The notes under the pieces: model-generated
Databases searched by the model: none
Seen by the model: only the letters and a program-made list of their open reading frames with translations
What the model was told of the DNA's origin: nothing
From: Paenibacillus cisolokensis
GTDB taxonomy: Bacteria; Bacillota; Bacilli; Paenibacillales; Paenibacillaceae
DNA length: 60,493 nt
Direction of reading: 5' to 3'
NCBI RefSeq assembly: GCF_018403665.1
Contig: NZ_BOVJ01000008.1
Coordinates: forward strand, 1 to 60,493
Part shown: piece by piece, positions 1 through 8,994 of the stretch
How positions within the stretch are numbered: the stretch's first letter is position 1
How the letters are laid out: each line of letters begins with the position of its first letter
Position numbers and translations under genes: made by a program

Positions 1-4
1 CCCC

Positions 5-47
5 ATCACCCCCGTCGGCGGTCGCCCGGGGGTGATTTTGTCGTTTT
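5..47 (+). promoter_or_regulatory. Leader hairpin in front of ribD
   Basis: A perfect 9-bp inverted repeat (ATCACCCCC at 5-13, GGGGGTGAT at 28-36) is followed by TTTT and a second T-run just before the ribD ATG at 48. The 3' arm holds the only Shine-Dalgarno-like stretch (GGGGGTG, 28-34) for ribD. It could therefore act as an intrinsic terminator or hide the ribosome-binding site. Riboflavin operons of Firmicutes are usually controlled by an FMN riboswitch, and this is where its expression platform would lie. The aptamer would be left of the window and is not seen. Confidence 0.6.
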
Positions 48-1186
48 ATGGACGTCATCAATGACGAATATTATATGTCTCTGGCGCTCGATCTCGCTTC
101 GCGGGCTCAAGGGCAAACCGGCATCAACCCGGTTGTCGGCTGCGTCATCGTCAAGGACGGACGGATCGTCGGCATCGGCACGCATTTGAAGCGCGGAACC
201 GCTCATGCGGAAGTGCATGCGCTGGCGATGGCGGGCGATGAAGCGCGGGGCGCGACCGTCTATGTGACGCTCGAGCCGTGCAGCCATTACGGCAAGACGC
301 CGCCGTGCTGCGACGCGCTCATCGCGGCCGGCGCGGCGCGCGTCGTCGTCGCCTGCGAGGACCCGAACCCGCGCGTTGCCGGCCGGGGGATTGCCAAGCT
401 GCGGGAAGCCGGCATCCCGGTAGAGACGGGAACGCTTGGCGAGCGGGCGAAGCGGCTGAACGAAGCGTTCAACAAATATATCACGACCGGCCTTCCGTTC
501 GTCACCTGCAAGGTTGCGAGCACGCTGGACGGACGAATCGCCGCCCGCACCGGGGACAGCCGCTGGGTAAGCGGCCCCGAGGCGCGCGAAGCGGTCCACA
601 CGCTCCGTCACCGGCATGACGGCATTATGGTCGGCGTCGGCACGCTGCTGGCCGACAACCCGTCGCTGACGACCCGCTTGTCGGTGCCGGCGCTTCATCC
701 GGTGCGCATCGTCGTCGATTCCGCGCTGCGGACGCCTCCTGATGCGCGGGTGCTGCAGCAGGAAGCCGAAGCGGGAAGAACCGTTATCCTGACGACGGAA
801 GGCGCCGACGCGAGCCGCCGCGCAGCGCTGGAGCGCACCGGGGCCGAAATCGTGCCGTGCGGAGCCGGCCCCAAGGTCGACTTGGCGGAAGCGATGCGCC
901 GGCTCGGCGAACGGGAAATCGGCTCGGTGCTGCTCGAAGGCGGCGGCATCCTGAACGGCGCCATGCTTGAAGCCGGACTGATCGATAAAGTCATATTGTT
1001 CATAGCGCCGAAAATTATCGGCGGGCCGGAATCGCCGTCGGCTTTCGCCTTTGCGGGCTTCGAAAAATGAACGATGCGGTGCGGCTCGAGGAGATGACGG
1101 TCGAGAAGATCGGCGGCGATCTGTGTCTGACGGGTTATCCCCGCTACAGAGGACGGGAGGAGGAGAACGGATGTTTACCGGATTGA
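48..1186 (+). CDS. ribD: Bifunctional riboflavin deaminase/reductase RibD (one frame break)
   Basis: Performs steps 2 and 3 of riboflavin synthesis in the cytosol: deamination of the GTP-derived pyrimidine, then NADPH reduction of the ribose side chain. The N-terminal deaminase domain has the zinc site HAEVHAL and PCSHYGKTPPC; the C-terminal reductase has STLDGRIA and LLEGGG. The continuous frame ends at 1070, but residues typical of the RibD C-terminus (NDAVRLEEM, LTGYPRY) continue in the next frame up to a TGA at 1186. One A is missing from the A-run at 1063-1067. Repaired, it overlaps the ribE start by 16 nt. First gene of ribD-ribE-ribBA-ribH. Confidence 0.95.
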
Positions 1187-1845
1187 TCGAAGAGATCGGC
1201 ACGCTGTTGAGAGTCGGGCGGCACGGCGAGGCGATGACGCTGACGATCGGCGCCTCCCGCATATTGGAGGGCGCTGCTGTCGGGGACAGCATCGCGGTGA
1301 ACGGCGTCTGTCTGACGGCAACCGCGATCGGCGGCTCGTCGTTCACCGTCGATGTGACGCCGCAGACGTACCGTCATACGAATCTCGGGCGTCTGCGGCC
1401 GGGCGGCAGGGTCAATTTGGAAAGGGCGATGCGGGCGGACGGACGATTCGGCGGACATATCGTCCAGGGCCATGCCGACGGCACCGCGACGATCGTCTCC
1501 CGGGAGAACGAGGCGAATGCGGTCAATTACGGCATCCGCCCGACGGACGCCGGACTGATGCGGTACATTATACCGCAAGGTTCCGTCGCCGTGGACGGCA
1601 TCAGTCTGACGGTGGCCCGGGTCGAAGGCGGAACCTTCTATGTGTCCATCATTCCCCATACGCTTGCGGAGACCGCGCTTCAGGACAAGGGGCCGGGCGA
1701 TACGGTCAATATCGAAACGGACATTCTGGGCAAATATGTCGATCATTTGCTTCGTTTCGGCGGCGCCGGACGCGAAACCGAAGGCCGGGCGGACCGAACG
1801 GGCGGCGTGACCGCCGCCTTTTTGGCCGAGCACGGCTTCATGTAA
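1171..1845 (+). CDS. ribE: Riboflavin synthase alpha chain
   Basis: Dismutates two 6,7-dimethyl-8-ribityllumazines into riboflavin and the pyrimidine recycled by RibH. The 224-residue protein starts MFTGLIEEIG, the family hallmark, after a GGGAGGAGG ribosome-binding site; an upstream in-frame start at 1051 lies inside ribD and is rejected. Two tandem lumazine-binding barrels are visible: the first carries NGVCLTAT and the second VDGISLTVA, about 95 residues later. Length is normal (about 215-225). Confidence 0.96.
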   Translation: MFTGLIEEIGTLLRVGRHGEAMTLTIGASRILEGAAVGDSIAVNGVCLTATAIGGSSFTVDVTPQTYRHTNLGRLRPGGRVNLERAMRADGRFGGHIVQGHADGTATIVSRENEANAVNYGIRPTDAGLMRYIIPQGSVAVDGISLTVARVEGGTFYVSIIPHTLAETALQDKGPGDTVNIETDILGKYVDHLLRFGGAGRETEGRADRTGGVTAAFLAEHGFM

Positions 1846-1905
1846 AATTCGTTGCCGAAACGATAAGACCGGCCATTACGGATCAAAGCAGGAGGTTGAA
1901 TCAGC

Positions 1906-3156
1906 ATGCCAGACAAGGAAGAACATGAGCCGGACATCCGGTTCGATTCGATTGAAGAGGCCATTTACGATTTGATGCTCGGCAAGGCGGTGATCGTCGT
2001 CGACGACGAGGACCGGGAGAATGAGGGCGATCTTGTCGCGCTGGCGGAAAAAGCGACGCCGGAGATGATCAACTTCATGATCACCGAAGCGCGGGGGCTT
2101 GTCTGCGTGCCGATCACCCAGGAGCGCGCCGAAGAGCTCGATCTTCAGCCGATGGTCGCGCACAATACCGATTATCACGGCACCGCTTTTACCGTTTCGG
2201 TCGACCATCTGTCGACGACGACCGGCATTTCGGCGCATGAGCGCTCGATGACGGTCCGTGCGCTGATCGACAGAAAGACCAGGGCGCACGATTTCCGCCG
2301 CCCCGGCCATATTTTTCCGCTGATCGCGAAGAAGGGCGGCGTGCTGCGCAGGGCGGGGCATACCGAAGCGGCGATCGATCTGGCCCGCTTGTGCGGCGCC
2401 GAGCCGGCCGCCGTCATCTGCGAAATTATTAACGAGGACGGCACGATGGCCCGTCTCCGCGATCTGGTCGCATTCAAGCGGAAGCACGGGCTGAAGCTGA
2501 TTACGATCCGCGATTTGATCCATTACCGCAATGAAAAGGAGAAGCTGGTCGAGCGCATCGTCGAAGTGAAGATGCCGACCGATTTCGGCACGTTCCGCGC
2601 CGTCGCCTATACGAATGAAGTCGACGGCAAGGAGCATGTGGCGCTTGTGAAAGGCCAAATCGACGGACGGACGCCGGTGCTCGTCCGCGTACACTCGGAA
2701 TGTCTGACGGGCGACGTGTTCCATTCGCATCGCTGCGACTGCGGACCGCAGCTGGAGGCGGCGCTGCGCCAGATCGACGAAGCGGGCGTCGGCGTGCTCC
2801 TCTATATGCGACAGGAAGGCCGGGGGATCGGGCTGATCAATAAACTGAAAGCTTACAAACTGCAGGAGCAGGGATTCGACACGGTCGACGCGAATATTAA
2901 ATTGGGCTTTGCTCCCGATTTGCGGGATTACGGCATCGGCGCGCAAATCTTGAAAGATCTCGGCGTGCGCAAAATGCGGCTTTTGACCAACAACCCGCGC
3001 AAGATCAAAGGGCTGGAAGGCTACGGGCTGGAAGTGGTCGAGCGGGTGCCGATTCAGATGAAGGAAAGCAAGGACAATGCCCGCTATTTGCGGACCAAGC
3101 AGGCGAAGCTCGGACATTTGCTGCGGTTTGAAGACCAACAACAGGCGGAAGGATGA
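1906..3156 (+). CDS. ribBA: 3,4-DHBP synthase / GTP cyclohydrolase II RibBA
   Basis: Bifunctional 416-residue enzyme supplying both riboflavin precursors. The N-terminal half (to about residue 205) is 3,4-dihydroxy-2-butanone 4-phosphate synthase with [11 protein letters not shown] and the GHIFPL segment. The C-terminal half is GTP cyclohydrolase II with the zinc cysteines in [17 protein letters not shown] and the substrate loop RQEGRGIGL. The frame is intact and the length normal. A good ribosome-binding site (CAGGAGG) precedes the ATG, and its stop overlaps the ribH start (ATGA). Confidence 0.97.
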   Translation: MPDKEEHEPDIRFDSIEEAIYDLMLGKAVIVVDDEDRENEGDLVALAEKATPEMINFMITEARGLVCVPITQERAEELDLQPMVAHNTDYHGTAFTVSVDHLSTTTGISAHERSMTVRALIDRKTRAHDFRRPGHIFPLIAKKGGVLRRAGHTEAAIDLARLCGAEPAAVICEIINEDGTMARLRDLVAFKRKHGLKLITIRDLIHYRNEKEKLVERIVEVKMPTDFGTFRAVAYTNEVDGKEHVALVKGQIDGRTPVLVRVHSECLTGDVFHSHRCDCGPQLEAALRQIDEAGVGVLLYMRQEGRGIGLINKLKAYKLQEQGFDTVDANIKLGFAPDLRDYGIGAQILKDLGVRKMRLLTNNPRKIKGLEGYGLEVVERVPIQMKESKDNARYLRTKQAKLGHLLRFEDQQQAEG

Positions 3157-3635
3157 GAGAGGATATGGCAAAACATTATGAAGGCAAACTGGTATCCGAA
3201 GGACTGAAATACGGCATTGTCGTCGGCCGTTTCAACGAATTCATTACAAGCAAGCTGCTGAGCGGCGCGCTGGATGCGCTGAGCCGCCACGGCGCGGAAG
3301 AGAACGATATCGAGATCGCCTGGGTTCCCGGCGCCTTCGAAATTCCGCTTATCGCGCAGAAAATGGCCGAAAGCGGAAAGTACGACGCCGTCATTACGCT
3401 CGGCGCCGTCATCCGCGGGTCGACGCCGCACTTCGATTACGTATGCAACGAAGTGGCGAAAGGGGTGGCCGCGATTTCGCTGAAAACCGGCGTGCCGACG
3501 ATATTCGGCGTGCTGACGACGGATTCGATCGAGCAGGCGATCGAGCGGGCCGGCACCAAAGCGGGCAATAAAGGATGGGAAGCGGCTTCCGCGGCAATTG
3601 AAATGGCCAACCTGACGAAGGCGCTGCAAGGCTAA
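3153..3635 (+). CDS. ribH: 6,7-dimethyl-8-ribityllumazine synthase
   Basis: Condenses the ribitylaminopyrimidine with dihydroxybutanone phosphate; in Bacillus it forms the icosahedral shell around riboflavin synthase. The 160-residue protein has [21 protein letters not shown] and the ligand loop [16 protein letters not shown] with the conserved histidine. The start at 3153 overlaps the ribBA stop and has GGCGGAAGG upstream. A second ATG at 3165 is possible but its ribosome-binding site would be too close. Confidence 0.96.
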   Translation: MREDMAKHYEGKLVSEGLKYGIVVGRFNEFITSKLLSGALDALSRHGAEENDIEIAWVPGAFEIPLIAQKMAESGKYDAVITLGAVIRGSTPHFDYVCNEVAKGVAAISLKTGVPTIFGVLTTDSIEQAIERAGTKAGNKGWEAASAAIEMANLTKALQG

Positions 3636-3658
3636 AGCGGGGGCGGGAGGAAGACGCC

Positions 3659-4438
3659 ATGGCGGTGCTGTACAAACTGGAATCGTTCGAAGGGCCGCTC
3701 GATCTGCTCCTTCATTTGATCGACAAGGCTGAAATCGATATCCATGACGTCTCCATCAGCGAAATCACCGATCAGTATCTGGAATATTTGAACGCGATGC
3801 AGGAGCTGGAGCTGGACGTGACGAGCGAGTTTCTCGTCATGGCCGCCACGCTGCTGTCGATCAAGAGCCATCAGCTTCTTCCCAAGCCGCCGGTTATTGA
3901 AGATTTCGCGGAATGGGAAGACGAAGAAGGTCCCGATCCGCGGGACGAATTGATCCGGAAACTGGTCGAATATCGCCGTTACAAGCAGATTGCGGAGCGA
4001 TTGAGAGAGATGGAGCTGGAACGCAGTCGCGTTTATACCCGGGAGCCCGAAGATTTGACCCCTTACATGCGGGTCGTTCCCGTCAACCCGGTGGAGGGGC
4101 TGCACGTATCGGACCTGGCGAAGGCGTTTCAGAAGGCGCTCCGCAAGGCGGCGCGCCGCCAGCTGGTCACCACCGTTCACCGGGACGAAATATCGGTCAA
4201 AGACCGCATTCGCGATATCGTGGAAGTGCTGCGGCAGCATGAAACGGTCCGCTTCTCCCGGCTCATCCGCCGGCATATGGATCGCCAGGAGATCGTCGTC
4301 ACGTTTCTTGCGCTGCTGGAGCTGATGAAAATGAAGCATATCCGCTGCTTCCAGCACGGGCTGTTCGATGATATCGTCATTCATTGGAGAGGGGAAGCTA
4401 CGGAAAGTGGATTATCCGAAATTGAAGTCGATTATTGA
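3659..4438 (+). CDS. scpA: Segregation and condensation protein A
   Basis: Kleisin subunit of the SMC-ScpA-ScpB condensin that compacts and segregates the chromosome. The 259-residue protein has the N-terminal kleisin signature FEGPLDLLLHLID, an acidic linker (EEGPDPRDEL), and a C-terminal winged helix ending in TFLALLELMKMKHI. It sits 23 nt after ribH and overlaps scpB. Following rib genes with scpAB is the usual Bacillales order, so readthrough from the rib promoter is likely. Confidence 0.96.
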   Translation: MAVLYKLESFEGPLDLLLHLIDKAEIDIHDVSISEITDQYLEYLNAMQELELDVTSEFLVMAATLLSIKSHQLLPKPPVIEDFAEWEDEEGPDPRDELIRKLVEYRRYKQIAERLREMELERSRVYTREPEDLTPYMRVVPVNPVEGLHVSDLAKAFQKALRKAARRQLVTTVHRDEISVKDRIRDIVEVLRQHETVRFSRLIRRHMDRQEIVVTFLALLELMKMKHIRCFQHGLFDDIVIHWRGEATESGLSEIEVDY

Positions 4439-5041
4439 AGGATTGCTGTTTATGGCCGGCGACGAAGGCCTGAATCCGAAGCAGCTTGCCGATATTTTGG
4501 AGCTGGACGCCGGCCTTGCCGCCGAGCTGGTCCGCGAGCTCAAGGAAGATCTGGACCGGGAAGGCAGAGGCGTCCAGGTTGCTGAAGTCGCCGGGGCGTT
4601 CCGGCTGACGACGCGTCCCGAGCATGCGCCTTATTTCGAACGGATGGCCTATACGCCGACCCGGTCGGCGTTGTCGCAGGCCGCCCTGGAGACGCTCTCG
4701 ATCGTCGCCTACCGCCAGCCGATCACCCGCGTCGAAATCGAGGAAATACGGGGGGTCAAATCCGATCGGGCGATTCAGTCGCTCATTTCGAAAGATTTGA
4801 TCGAGGAGACCGGGAGGGCGGAGCAGATCGGGCGCCGATCCTGTATGGAACGACCAAGGCATTCCTCGACTATTTCGGCTTGCCGGGACTGGATGCGCTT
4901 CCGGAGCCCGAATCGGTCGATCCCGAGGAGCTGCTGAACGAGCAGACGCAAATGCTGTTCGAGAAGCTGGACGGCCGACAGATGACAATCGACGAAGTGG
5001 AAGCGCTCCAAGAGCGGCTTGGCGCGCAGCATGAAGAATGA
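4407..5041 (+). CDS. scpB: Segregation and condensation protein B (one frame break)
   Basis: Winged-helix partner of ScpA in the SMC complex. I place the start at GTG 4407 (DYPKLKSIIEGLLF) behind GGAGAGGGG, overlapping scpA by 32 nt. The frame runs through two winged helices (SALSQAALETLSIVAYRQP, RAIQSLISKDLIEE) and breaks at GGGCGCCGATC (4831-4840). Adding one C to the CC at 4835-4836 restores IGRPILYGTTKAFLDYFGL and runs to a TGA at 5041, giving about 211 residues. Without the repair the end (RRSCMERPRHSS) is not ScpB-like. Confidence 0.93.
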
Positions 5042-5102
5042 GATTTGACCGCCGGGTCATACTATAACCATCCAACAACAGGGAAGCGGGGGAAAGACAT
5101 CC

Positions 5103-5789
5103 ATGCTCGGATACCCCTACGGATGGCTCGCGGCGGCAGGTCTCTTTTTTTTATGCGCGATTGTCGTATTATTGTCGCCTGTCGTCATCAGCGGGCGGTT
5201 CATCCGGATACAGGAAAACGACGATTTGGAGCTGCGGGTGAAAGCTCTGTTCGGCCTTATTCGAATGCAGTGGAAATTGCCCGACATCAGGCTCGGCAGC
5301 AGTGAGATCGAATACGAGCGGATTCGGAAAAGCGAAGGGCTGGCGTCCAGCCAGGTTCGGGACGCCAGGATGGAGCTGGACCGGCAAAAAGTAAAGAAGT
5401 CGATCGAGCGGTATCAGCTGATGCTTCGGCAAATTCATAATCTGACCGGATGGACGCTGCGGCTGCTCTCCAAAGTTCGTCTTGTGGAATGGAAATGGCA
5501 TACGGCGGTAGGCACGGGCGACGCCATGTGGACGGCGCTGGCAACCGGCTCGATCTGGACGATCCAATCCAGCGTTATCGGCTTTCTGTCGCACATCGTC
5601 CGTCTGCAAACGAAGCCCAGCATGGAAGTGCAGCCGGATTACAGCCGGGCTCATTTTTCCACGCAATGGTCCTGTATAGCCAAAATCAGCTTCGGATATG
5701 CTATTCTTGCCGGTCTTCAGCTGGTGTTTCGTTTGAAAAATGTGAAGGGAGGCGTTATCGTATGGCAGAACATCCGATCCAAGGCCTGA
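5103..5789 (+). CDS. ytfI: DUF2953 family membrane-anchored protein (YtfI-like)
   Basis: A 228-residue protein with an N-terminal membrane helix (AAAGLFFLCAIVVLLSPVVI, residues about 10-29) and a conserved C-terminal part (WKWHTAVGTGDAMWTAL, then PDYSRAHFSTQWSCIAKI). It matches DUF2953/YtfI, which sits directly upstream of ytfJ in Bacillales. Its function is not established; the coupling to ytfJ (28-nt overlap) suggests a sporulation role by association only. Start chosen at ATG 5103 after GGAAGCGGGGG. Confidence 0.82.
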   Translation: MLGYPYGWLAAAGLFFLCAIVVLLSPVVISGRFIRIQENDDLELRVKALFGLIRMQWKLPDIRLGSSEIEYERIRKSEGLASSQVRDARMELDRQKVKKSIERYQLMLRQIHNLTGWTLRLLSKVRLVEWKWHTAVGTGDAMWTALATGSIWTIQSSVIGFLSHIVRLQTKPSMEVQPDYSRAHFSTQWSCIAKISFGYAILAGLQLVFRLKNVKGGVIVWQNIRSKA

Positions 5790-6235
5790 TGCAAACCGCT
5801 ATGGAGAATATTAAAGAGATGGTGGATGTCAATACGATTGTCGGCGACCCCGTCCAGACGCCAGACGGCAGTGTTATTATGCCCATTTCCAAAGTAGGCT
5901 TCGGTTTCGTCGCAGGCGGCAGCGACATTCGCTTCGACGACCGAAACGACGGAACGGCATCTGCCGGCGTTTCGAACGGGACCGGTCACCACAATGCGAG
6001 CGTGGCGCTTCCGTTCGGCGGCGGCAGCGGCGGCGGCGTTTCGATTACGCCGATCGCATTCCTCGTCGTCGGAGCGAACGGGACCGGGGTGCGCGTGGTG
6101 CCGCTCGACAATCAAACCCATCTGATGGAACGCGTCATCGACGCGGCGCCGCAAGTGTTCGAGAAAATTCAGCGGATGATTCGCAATCGCGAAACGGAAA
6201 CCGACGTTCTGGAAAGCGCGACGATCGTCGATTAA
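5762..6235 (+). CDS. ytfJ: Spore germination protein YtfJ/GerW
   Basis: The 157-residue protein starts MAEHPIQGLMQTAMENIKEMV and carries VNTIVGDPV, TPDGSVIMPISKVGFGF and a glycine-rich patch (GGGSGGGVSITPIAF) characteristic of the family. YtfJ is made in the forespore and supports germination in Bacillus. Start at ATG 5762, inside the end of ytfI, behind GGGAGG. A terminator follows at 6270. Confidence 0.93.
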   Translation: MAEHPIQGLMQTAMENIKEMVDVNTIVGDPVQTPDGSVIMPISKVGFGFVAGGSDIRFDDRNDGTASAGVSNGTGHHNASVALPFGGGSGGGVSITPIAFLVVGANGTGVRVVPLDNQTHLMERVIDAAPQVFEKIQRMIRNRETETDVLESATIVD

Positions 6236-6269
6236 CGGCGGGCGACTGCGGCAAGGGCGATTGGCGCAA

Positions 6270-6297
6270 GGTCAACCAGCTATTGGTTGGCCGTTTT
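6270..6297 (+). terminator. Terminator after ytfJ
   Basis: A 9-bp stem (GGTCAACCA at 6270-6278, TGGTTGGCC at 6284-6292, one wobble pair) with a 5-nt loop is followed by GTTTT. It separates ytfJ from the dacB operon. Confidence 0.65.
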
Positions 6298-6302
6298 GCG
6301 TA

Positions 6303-6332
6303 ATCATAACGGTACAGGCCAGGGCATATATT
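6303..6332 (+). promoter_or_regulatory. Putative sigma-E promoter of dacB-spmA-spmB
   Basis: ATCATAAC (6303-6310) and CATATATT (6325-6332) are separated by 14 nt, close to the sigma-E pattern (TCATATT, 13-15 nt, CATACAAT). The same operon is sigma-E-dependent in Bacillus subtilis, and no good sigma-A box was found here. The promoter is predicted from pattern and context. Confidence 0.55.
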
Positions 6333-6398
6333 GGTACAAGTCTGCTTGGCAGGGTTGTCCGCCCGATGCCGCTTGAATCTTGATGGAGGGAAATACGG

Positions 6399-7562
6399 AT
6401 GATCAAACGCAATTGGATGCGCAGCATCGCGGCCATCGCGGCGGCCGCCGCTTTGGCGGCCGGAACGCCGTTTCCCGCTGCGTCCGCTCCGGAACCGATC
6501 GATACGCATGCGAAGGCGGCGGCGCTGATCGACGTGGAATCCGGCCGTATCCTGTACAGCCAGCACGGGGACGAGCCGATGCGCATCGCCAGCCTGACGA
6601 AAATTATGACGGCGATCGTCGCGATCGAACACGGCAAGCTTGACAGCGTGGCGACGGTAAGCCGGCGGGCGGCCGGCAAAGAGGGATCGTCCATCTACTT
6701 GAAAGTCGGCGAAAAAATGACGCTCCATCATCTGCTCTACGGATTGATGCTCAGATCGGGCAACGATGCCGCGACCGCAATCGCCGAGCATGTGGGCGGG
6801 TCCGAGGAAGGCTTCGTCTATCTCATGAACGAGACGGCCGAACGTCTAGGACTGGCGAACAGCCGGTTCCGGAACCCGCACGGCCTTGATGAGGAAGGCC
6901 ATTATTCGTCGGCCAACGATCTGGCCAGGCTGACCGCGTATGCGCTCAAAAACCCGGTCTTCTCGGAAATTGTCGGCACGAAGCGCAAGACGGCGCCGAA
7001 CCCGTACGATCCTTGGGACTATGTCTGGACGAACAAAAACAAAATGCTGGCGATGTACGAAGGAGCAGACGGGGTGAAAACGGGATATACGAAAAAAGCG
7101 CTTCGCTGTCTCGTCAGTTCGGCCACGCGCAACGGTCAAAGGCTGGCGGCCGTCACACTCAATGACGGGAACGACTGGGAGGATCACCGGAAGCTGCTCG
7201 ACTGGGGCTTCGCCCATTATCCGCTGCAAACGGTGGTCAAACAGGGAGAGCGGATTGCCGGATTTGCCGTCGTTCCGGGGCGGACGTTCCGCTATCCGCT
7301 TGCGGAAGGGGAACGGGAGCTGTTGCGCAGCAAGCTGACGCTGGCCGATCCGAACGGCGTAAGGTTCGCCTTGGGCGAACGGGGAACGCTGGAATGGTAT
7401 TTGGGCGATGTCCGCATCGGTTCGGTGCCGGTATACGATCCGGGCAGCGTGCGCCTTCGGTCGGGGCGAACGGACCAAGCGACCGCCGCAGCAGGTGCGG
7501 GAGAAGCGCCGGCTTGGAGCGATGCGGTAAAGGCGGTCGCCGTTCAACTGTTCCGACATTAG
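6399..7562 (+). CDS. dacB: Sporulation D-alanyl-D-alanine carboxypeptidase (DacB/PBP5*-like)
   Basis: Serine peptidase that removes the terminal D-Ala from peptidoglycan stem peptides, controlling cross-linking of the spore cortex in the DacB branch. The 387 residues begin with a signal peptide cut near ASA (about residue 30). The three penicillin-binding motifs are in order: SLTK (S65-K68), SGN (120-122) and KTG (227-229). A C-terminal beta domain follows. I prefer DacB over DacF because spmA and spmB lie directly downstream. ATG 6399 follows GATGGAGGG. Confidence 0.9.
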   Translation: MIKRNWMRSIAAIAAAAALAAGTPFPAASAPEPIDTHAKAAALIDVESGRILYSQHGDEPMRIASLTKIMTAIVAIEHGKLDSVATVSRRAAGKEGSSIYLKVGEKMTLHHLLYGLMLRSGNDAATAIAEHVGGSEEGFVYLMNETAERLGLANSRFRNPHGLDEEGHYSSANDLARLTAYALKNPVFSEIVGTKRKTAPNPYDPWDYVWTNKNKMLAMYEGADGVKTGYTKKALRCLVSSATRNGQRLAAVTLNDGNDWEDHRKLLDWGFAHYPLQTVVKQGERIAGFAVVPGRTFRYPLAEGERELLRSKLTLADPNGVRFALGERGTLEWYLGDVRIGSVPVYDPGSVRLRSGRTDQATAAAGAGEAPAWSDAVKAVAVQLFRH

Positions 7563-7587
7563 CGGCCGAAAGGAGCGGATTGTCATC

Positions 7588-8235
7588 ATGGTCAACTGGA
7601 TTTGGCTGTTCTTGATCGTCGCGAGCTTCGTCGTCGCCGCCGCGAACGGCCGGATGGAAGCGGTGACCGCCGCGGCTTTCGACGGAGCGAAGACCGGCGT
7701 GACGGTCAGCTTCGGGCTGATCAGCGTTTTGGTGTTCTGGCTCGGCCTGATGCGCATCGCCGAGGATGCCGGCTTGCTCCGCAAGCTGGCGAAGCTGCTC
7801 GGCCCGGCGGTCAGGCTGCTCTTTCCCGATGTGCCGAAAGACCATCCCGCAATCGGCTACATTATGAGCAATATGAGCGCCAACATTTTCGGACTCGGCA
7901 ATGCCGCGACGCCGATGGGCATCAAGGCGATGCAGGAATTGCAAAAGCTGAATCCCGACAAGGAAACGGCCACGCCGGCCATGTGCACGCTGCTCGCGCT
8001 CAATACGTCCAGCATTACGCTGGTGCCGACGACGCTCATCGCCATCCGGATGAATTACGGATCGGCCAATGCGGCGGATATCGTCGGCACAACGCTGGCG
8101 GCCACGATCGTCGCCACGGCGGCCGCAATCGCGGCGGACCGCTGGTATCGAAGGCGGTCGGCCGGCCCCCCGCAGCGGAACGCCGGCGCGAACCGGGCCG
8201 CTCCGCCGCCTGACGCCGGCAGCCGCGCCGGCTAG
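7588..8235 (+). CDS. spmA: Spore maturation protein A
   Basis: Integral membrane protein that works with SpmB in dehydrating the spore core. The 215 residues contain several hydrophobic helices and the conserved segment SANIFGLGNAATPMGIKAM, followed by NTSSITLVPTTLIAIR. The last 30 residues are a low-complexity tail (PPQRNAGANRAAPPPDAG), longer than in Bacillus. It lies 25 nt after dacB and starts at ATG 7588 behind AAAGGAGCGG. Confidence 0.95.
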   Translation: MVNWIWLFLIVASFVVAAANGRMEAVTAAAFDGAKTGVTVSFGLISVLVFWLGLMRIAEDAGLLRKLAKLLGPAVRLLFPDVPKDHPAIGYIMSNMSANIFGLGNAATPMGIKAMQELQKLNPDKETATPAMCTLLALNTSSITLVPTTLIAIRMNYGSANAADIVGTTLAATIVATAAAIAADRWYRRRSAGPPQRNAGANRAAPPPDAGSRAG

Positions 8236-8316
8236 CGGCCCGGACCTGGGCTTTCGCTTCCGGCGGCTCGGATCGCATGCGAAAGCGGGAAGGATTGTGC
8301 GAAAGGAGAGCCGGAT

Positions 8317-8850
8317 ATGTATGAGGCTGTATCGCTGCTGTCCGTTTGGTTAATTCCCGCCATCATCGTTTTTATTCCGCTTTATGGAGCTTTTCGGAAA
8401 GTTCCGGTATATGAAACGTTTACCGAGGGAGCAAAGGACGGCTTCGGAACCGCTATCGGCATCATCCCCCATCTGGTCGGCATGATGGTGGCCATCAGCA
8501 TGTTTCGCGCTTCCGGCGCGATGGACGCGATCGTCGATGCGCTGCGGCCGCTGCTTGGCTGGATCGGGATTCCCGGCGAGGTGCTGCCGCTCGGCCTGCT
8601 GCGGCCGCTGACCGGCGCCGGCTCGCTTGCCTTCACGACCGACCTGATTCAAACCTACGGCGCCGATTCCATGATCGGAAGAATCGCTTCCACGATTCAG
8701 GGCAGCACGGATACGACGCTCTATGTATTGACCGTATACTTCGGGGCAATCGGCATCCGGCGCACCCGGTACGCGTTGAAGGTCGGGCTGTTTTCCGACG
8801 CAGTCGGCTTTCTGGCCGCCGTTTTCATCTGTCTGCTCGTATTCGGTTAG
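8317..8850 (+). CDS. spmB: Spore maturation protein B
   Basis: Membrane partner of SpmA, of normal length (177 residues). Conserved stretches include VYETFTEGAKDGFGTAIGI, RPLTGAGSLAFTTDLI and STDTTLYVLTVYFGAIGIR. ATG 8317 follows GAAAGGAGAG. It is the last gene of the operon; a strong terminator follows. Confidence 0.95.
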   Translation: MYEAVSLLSVWLIPAIIVFIPLYGAFRKVPVYETFTEGAKDGFGTAIGIIPHLVGMMVAISMFRASGAMDAIVDALRPLLGWIGIPGEVLPLGLLRPLTGAGSLAFTTDLIQTYGADSMIGRIASTIQGSTDTTLYVLTVYFGAIGIRRTRYALKVGLFSDAVGFLAAVFICLLVFG

Positions 8851-8880
8851 GGCCGATCGTCCGTCCGACGGACGGCACTA

Positions 8881-8924
8881 AGGGTTGCCCTCTCAGCGTT
8901 CCGCTGAAAGAGGCAGCCCTTTTT
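8881..8924 (+). terminator. Terminator after spmB
   Basis: A long imperfect hairpin (AGGGTTGCC...TCAGCG pairing with CGCTGA...GGCAGCCCT) is followed by TTTTTGTG. It ends the dacB-spmA-spmB transcript. Confidence 0.85.
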
Positions 8925-8994
8925 GTGCTGCGGGAGCGGCCGGAGAGCGGCAAGCTTGTGCTTTCGCTTGCGAATCGGTATGATGGAGGATGAG

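Noticed and set aside
1-4. FMN riboswitch aptamer as a feature
   Set aside because: Only the possible expression platform is inside the window; the aptamer cannot be seen.
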